Shown here: piece after piece, positions 23,019 to 24,393 of the stretch | Layout: each line of letters begins with the position of its first letter | Position numbering within the stretch: position 1 is the stretch's first letter | Source: Chitinophagaceae bacterium | GTDB lineage: Bacteria; Bacteroidota; Bacteroidia; Chitinophagales; Chitinophagaceae | Direction of reading: 5' to 3' | NCBI GenBank assembly: GCA_013205585.1 | Contig: JABMML010000290.1 | Span: forward strand, 1-24,393 | DNA: 24,393 nt | Translations under genes and position numbers: made by a program | The notes under the pieces: generated by a model | What the model was told of the DNA's origin: nothing | The model's database searches: none | The model's input: the letters and a program-made list of their open reading frames with translations, nothing else

Positions 23019-24393
23019 ATGAAAAAAATACTCTACTTTTTTATTGCTATTTTTATCTTACAAAGTACAAATCTAATGGCGCATTCAGGCGGACATTATC
23101 ATAAGGAAGACGGCAAAGTATTAAATTCATGGAGATTAAAATCGGGCGAACTAGTAAAAGGGAATTTTTCATTTGCTAAGGATGATAGAATATTTCTTGA
23201 ACAAGAAGGAGGTCTCATTAAGCCCATTTACATAAATGATTTAAGTATTCAAGATCAAAAATTAGCAAAATTCAAGATTATAAAATTGTTGCAAATAAAT
23301 GATGCTTATTTTAATAATGATAAGGATACAAATAATCATACATTAAAATACCTGCCTTTATTCATCTTCAGCTTATTATTATGGATTGTCTACTCATTTA
23401 ACAAAGAACTTATTAGAGTGTATATATTCAATTCTAGACTTGGATTCACTGCTATGAGTGTGCTATTTATTTTTTCTATTTTAATGGCCTGCAGTAAATC
23501 AACTACCACTAATTCAGATACCCCAATAGTAACGCCAACAGTAAATCCAATCACAGTGACCATTCCTAAAACTAGCTCTGCATTTATGGACTCTGCATTT
23601 GCCGCATTTAAGCCTAGTATTGGTACTAGCTGGGATGATACCTATTTTTATATTGCTTCTACTGGAATTCCTAGTCACAATATGATGATTGGGATAACGA
23701 ATTGGCAACAACAAGTTCCCATTACTCAACCTTATAATGGAACAAATAGTTGGTCTATTCCCTTACAACCAGCTTATGCCACTATACCACTAAGTACAAA
23801 AACAAACTTAATGAAAGGAGCAGTTGCGGTGGCTGTAAATGGGATCCCTATTTTTAATGCATTAAATAATAGAGGAGAGGATTCCTATAAAATTGGGGAA
23901 TTGGATAATTGGGGAGGTCATTGTGGTAAAGGGGATGATTATCATTATCATGCTGCACCTATGCACTTATCTAGTTTAAATGGCCTCAAGCCCATTGCAT
24001 TTGCAGTTGATGGTTTCCCGGTGTATGGATTAAAAGAACCTGATGGAGCAAGTATGATTGCCCTGGATACTTGTCATGGACATAATGGAACAAATGGTTT
24101 ATATCATTATCATGGAACAACAGATTACCCTTATGTTATTGGCGCATTAAAAGGTAAGATTACACTTGACCCTAATACTACTGCGCCAGAAAATCAAGTT
24201 ATACCACAAGCATTTACCAAACCAGTTCGCCCCGCCACTAGTCCATTAAGTGGGGCAGCCATTACAGATTTTGTTGCTGTAGGAACAAATGGCTATTTGC
24301 TAACTTATAAAAGAGGTACTAAGAATGGATATGTTAAGTATAGTTGGGATGCAAATAATAAATATACTTTTATATTAACAGATACCTCTGGCA
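23019..24393 (+). CDS. YHYH-domain protein with N-terminal SHD1-like region and internal lipobox, incomplete
   Basis: The frame is open from ATG 23019 to the window edge (458 codons), so the C-terminus is missing. A signal peptide-like start (MKKILYFFIAIFILQSTNLMA) is followed by a His-rich HSGGHYH. Residues about 37-80 (WRLKSGELVKGNF ... INDLSIQDQ) resemble an SHD1-like beta domain. A membrane helix follows at about 109-127, then a second hydrophobic stretch, 141-158, ending LMAC at Cys158, which looks like a lipoprotein signal peptide inside the protein. The rest is a YHYH domain: Gly/His-rich, with YHYH twice (308-311 and 362-365) and NGIPIFNA, FAVDGFPVYG and DTCHGH segments. The YHYH family has no settled function; the His and Cys clusters suggest metal binding. 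It may be a fusion of a small SHD1-like membrane protein with a YHYH lipoprotein, or the lipoprotein may be translated from Met146 (ATG 23454). Confidence 0.8.
   Translation, partial: MKKILYFFIAIFILQSTNLMAHSGGHYHKEDGKVLNSWRLKSGELVKGNFSFAKDDRIFLEQEGGLIKPIYINDLSIQDQKLAKFKIIKLLQINDAYFNNDKDTNNHTLKYLPLFIFSLLLWIVYSFNKELIRVYIFNSRLGFTAMSVLFIFSILMACSKSTTTNSDTPIVTPTVNPITVTIPKTSSAFMDSAFAAFKPSIGTSWDDTYFYIASTGIPSHNMMIGITNWQQQVPITQPYNGTNSWSIPLQPAYATIPLSTKTNLMKGAVAVAVNGIPIFNALNNRGEDSYKIGELDNWGGHCGKGDDYHYHAAPMHLSSLNGLKPIAFAVDGFPVYGLKEPDGASMIALDTCHGHNGTNGLYHYHGTTDYPYVIGALKGKITLDPNTTAPENQVIPQAFTKPVRPATSPLSGAAITDFVAVGTNGYLLTYKRGTKNGYVKYSWDANNKYTFILTDTSG

Noticed and set aside
23440..23500. Possible frameshift or gene boundary in the middle of the YHYH gene
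   Set aside because: The frame is uninterrupted from 23019 to the window edge, and I see no stop codon or convincing second promoter; a secondary start remains possible but is not shown.

Overview
The window looks like ordinary chromosome of an AT-rich Bacteroidota bacterium, most likely in or near the Chitinophagaceae. The clues are protein families typical of that phylum (the zincin-like metalloprotease at the left edge, the paired giant sortilin/BNR-repeat secreted proteins, the DUF1343/NamZ muramidase), starts without Shine-Dalgarno sites, and several upstream boxes matching the Bacteroidota -7 consensus TAnnTTTG. The placement is an inference from gene content. I see no rRNA, tRNA, CRISPR array, insertion sequence, prophage or integration site.

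Layout. 1-999 is the C-terminal part of a secreted zinc-metalloprotease. It converges on an isocitrate dehydrogenase -> pyruvate dehydrogenase E2 pair (4343-1117, minus). From a divergent promoter region, apaG, nadE and a secreted DUF1343/NamZ exo-muramidase run rightward (4527-7858) and end at a strong terminator. They converge on two tandem paralogous secreted BNR/Asp-box proteins of about 1050 residues (14325-7951, minus). A 3-ketoacyl-CoA thiolase (15691-14516, minus) diverges from pyrD, which is followed by an MBL-fold hydrolase, an OmpR/PhoB-type response regulator, its histidine kinase and a galE-like epimerase (15777-20391, plus). prfA (minus) converges on galE and diverges from a secreted membrane dipeptidase (21530-22687). 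A 331-bp gene-free stretch full of hairpins and direct repeats follows, then an incomplete gene for a YHYH-domain protein (23019-end) with an unusual two-part architecture.

How they fit together: most genes are housekeeping (central carbon, NAD, pyrimidine, translation termination). The secreted proteins (metalloprotease, NamZ, sortilin-like pair, dipeptidase, YHYH protein) are envelope or degradative functions.

No clear new multi-gene system is visible. The most interesting signals are non-coding: (1) a recurring 3'-end module, in which a long perfect hairpin at the end of a gene is followed by the sense-strand motif CTCTAATGATTTTT and a second hairpin, seen after three unrelated genes; (2) repeated copies of hairpin segments behind the dipeptidase gene, including an exact 18-bp copy of its last codons; (3) -7 boxes lying so close to start codons that transcripts would be leaderless or nearly so. 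On the protein side the YHYH protein with an internal lipobox, and an isocitrate dehydrogenase with Asp-Ile at the cofactor-specificity position, deserve a second look.
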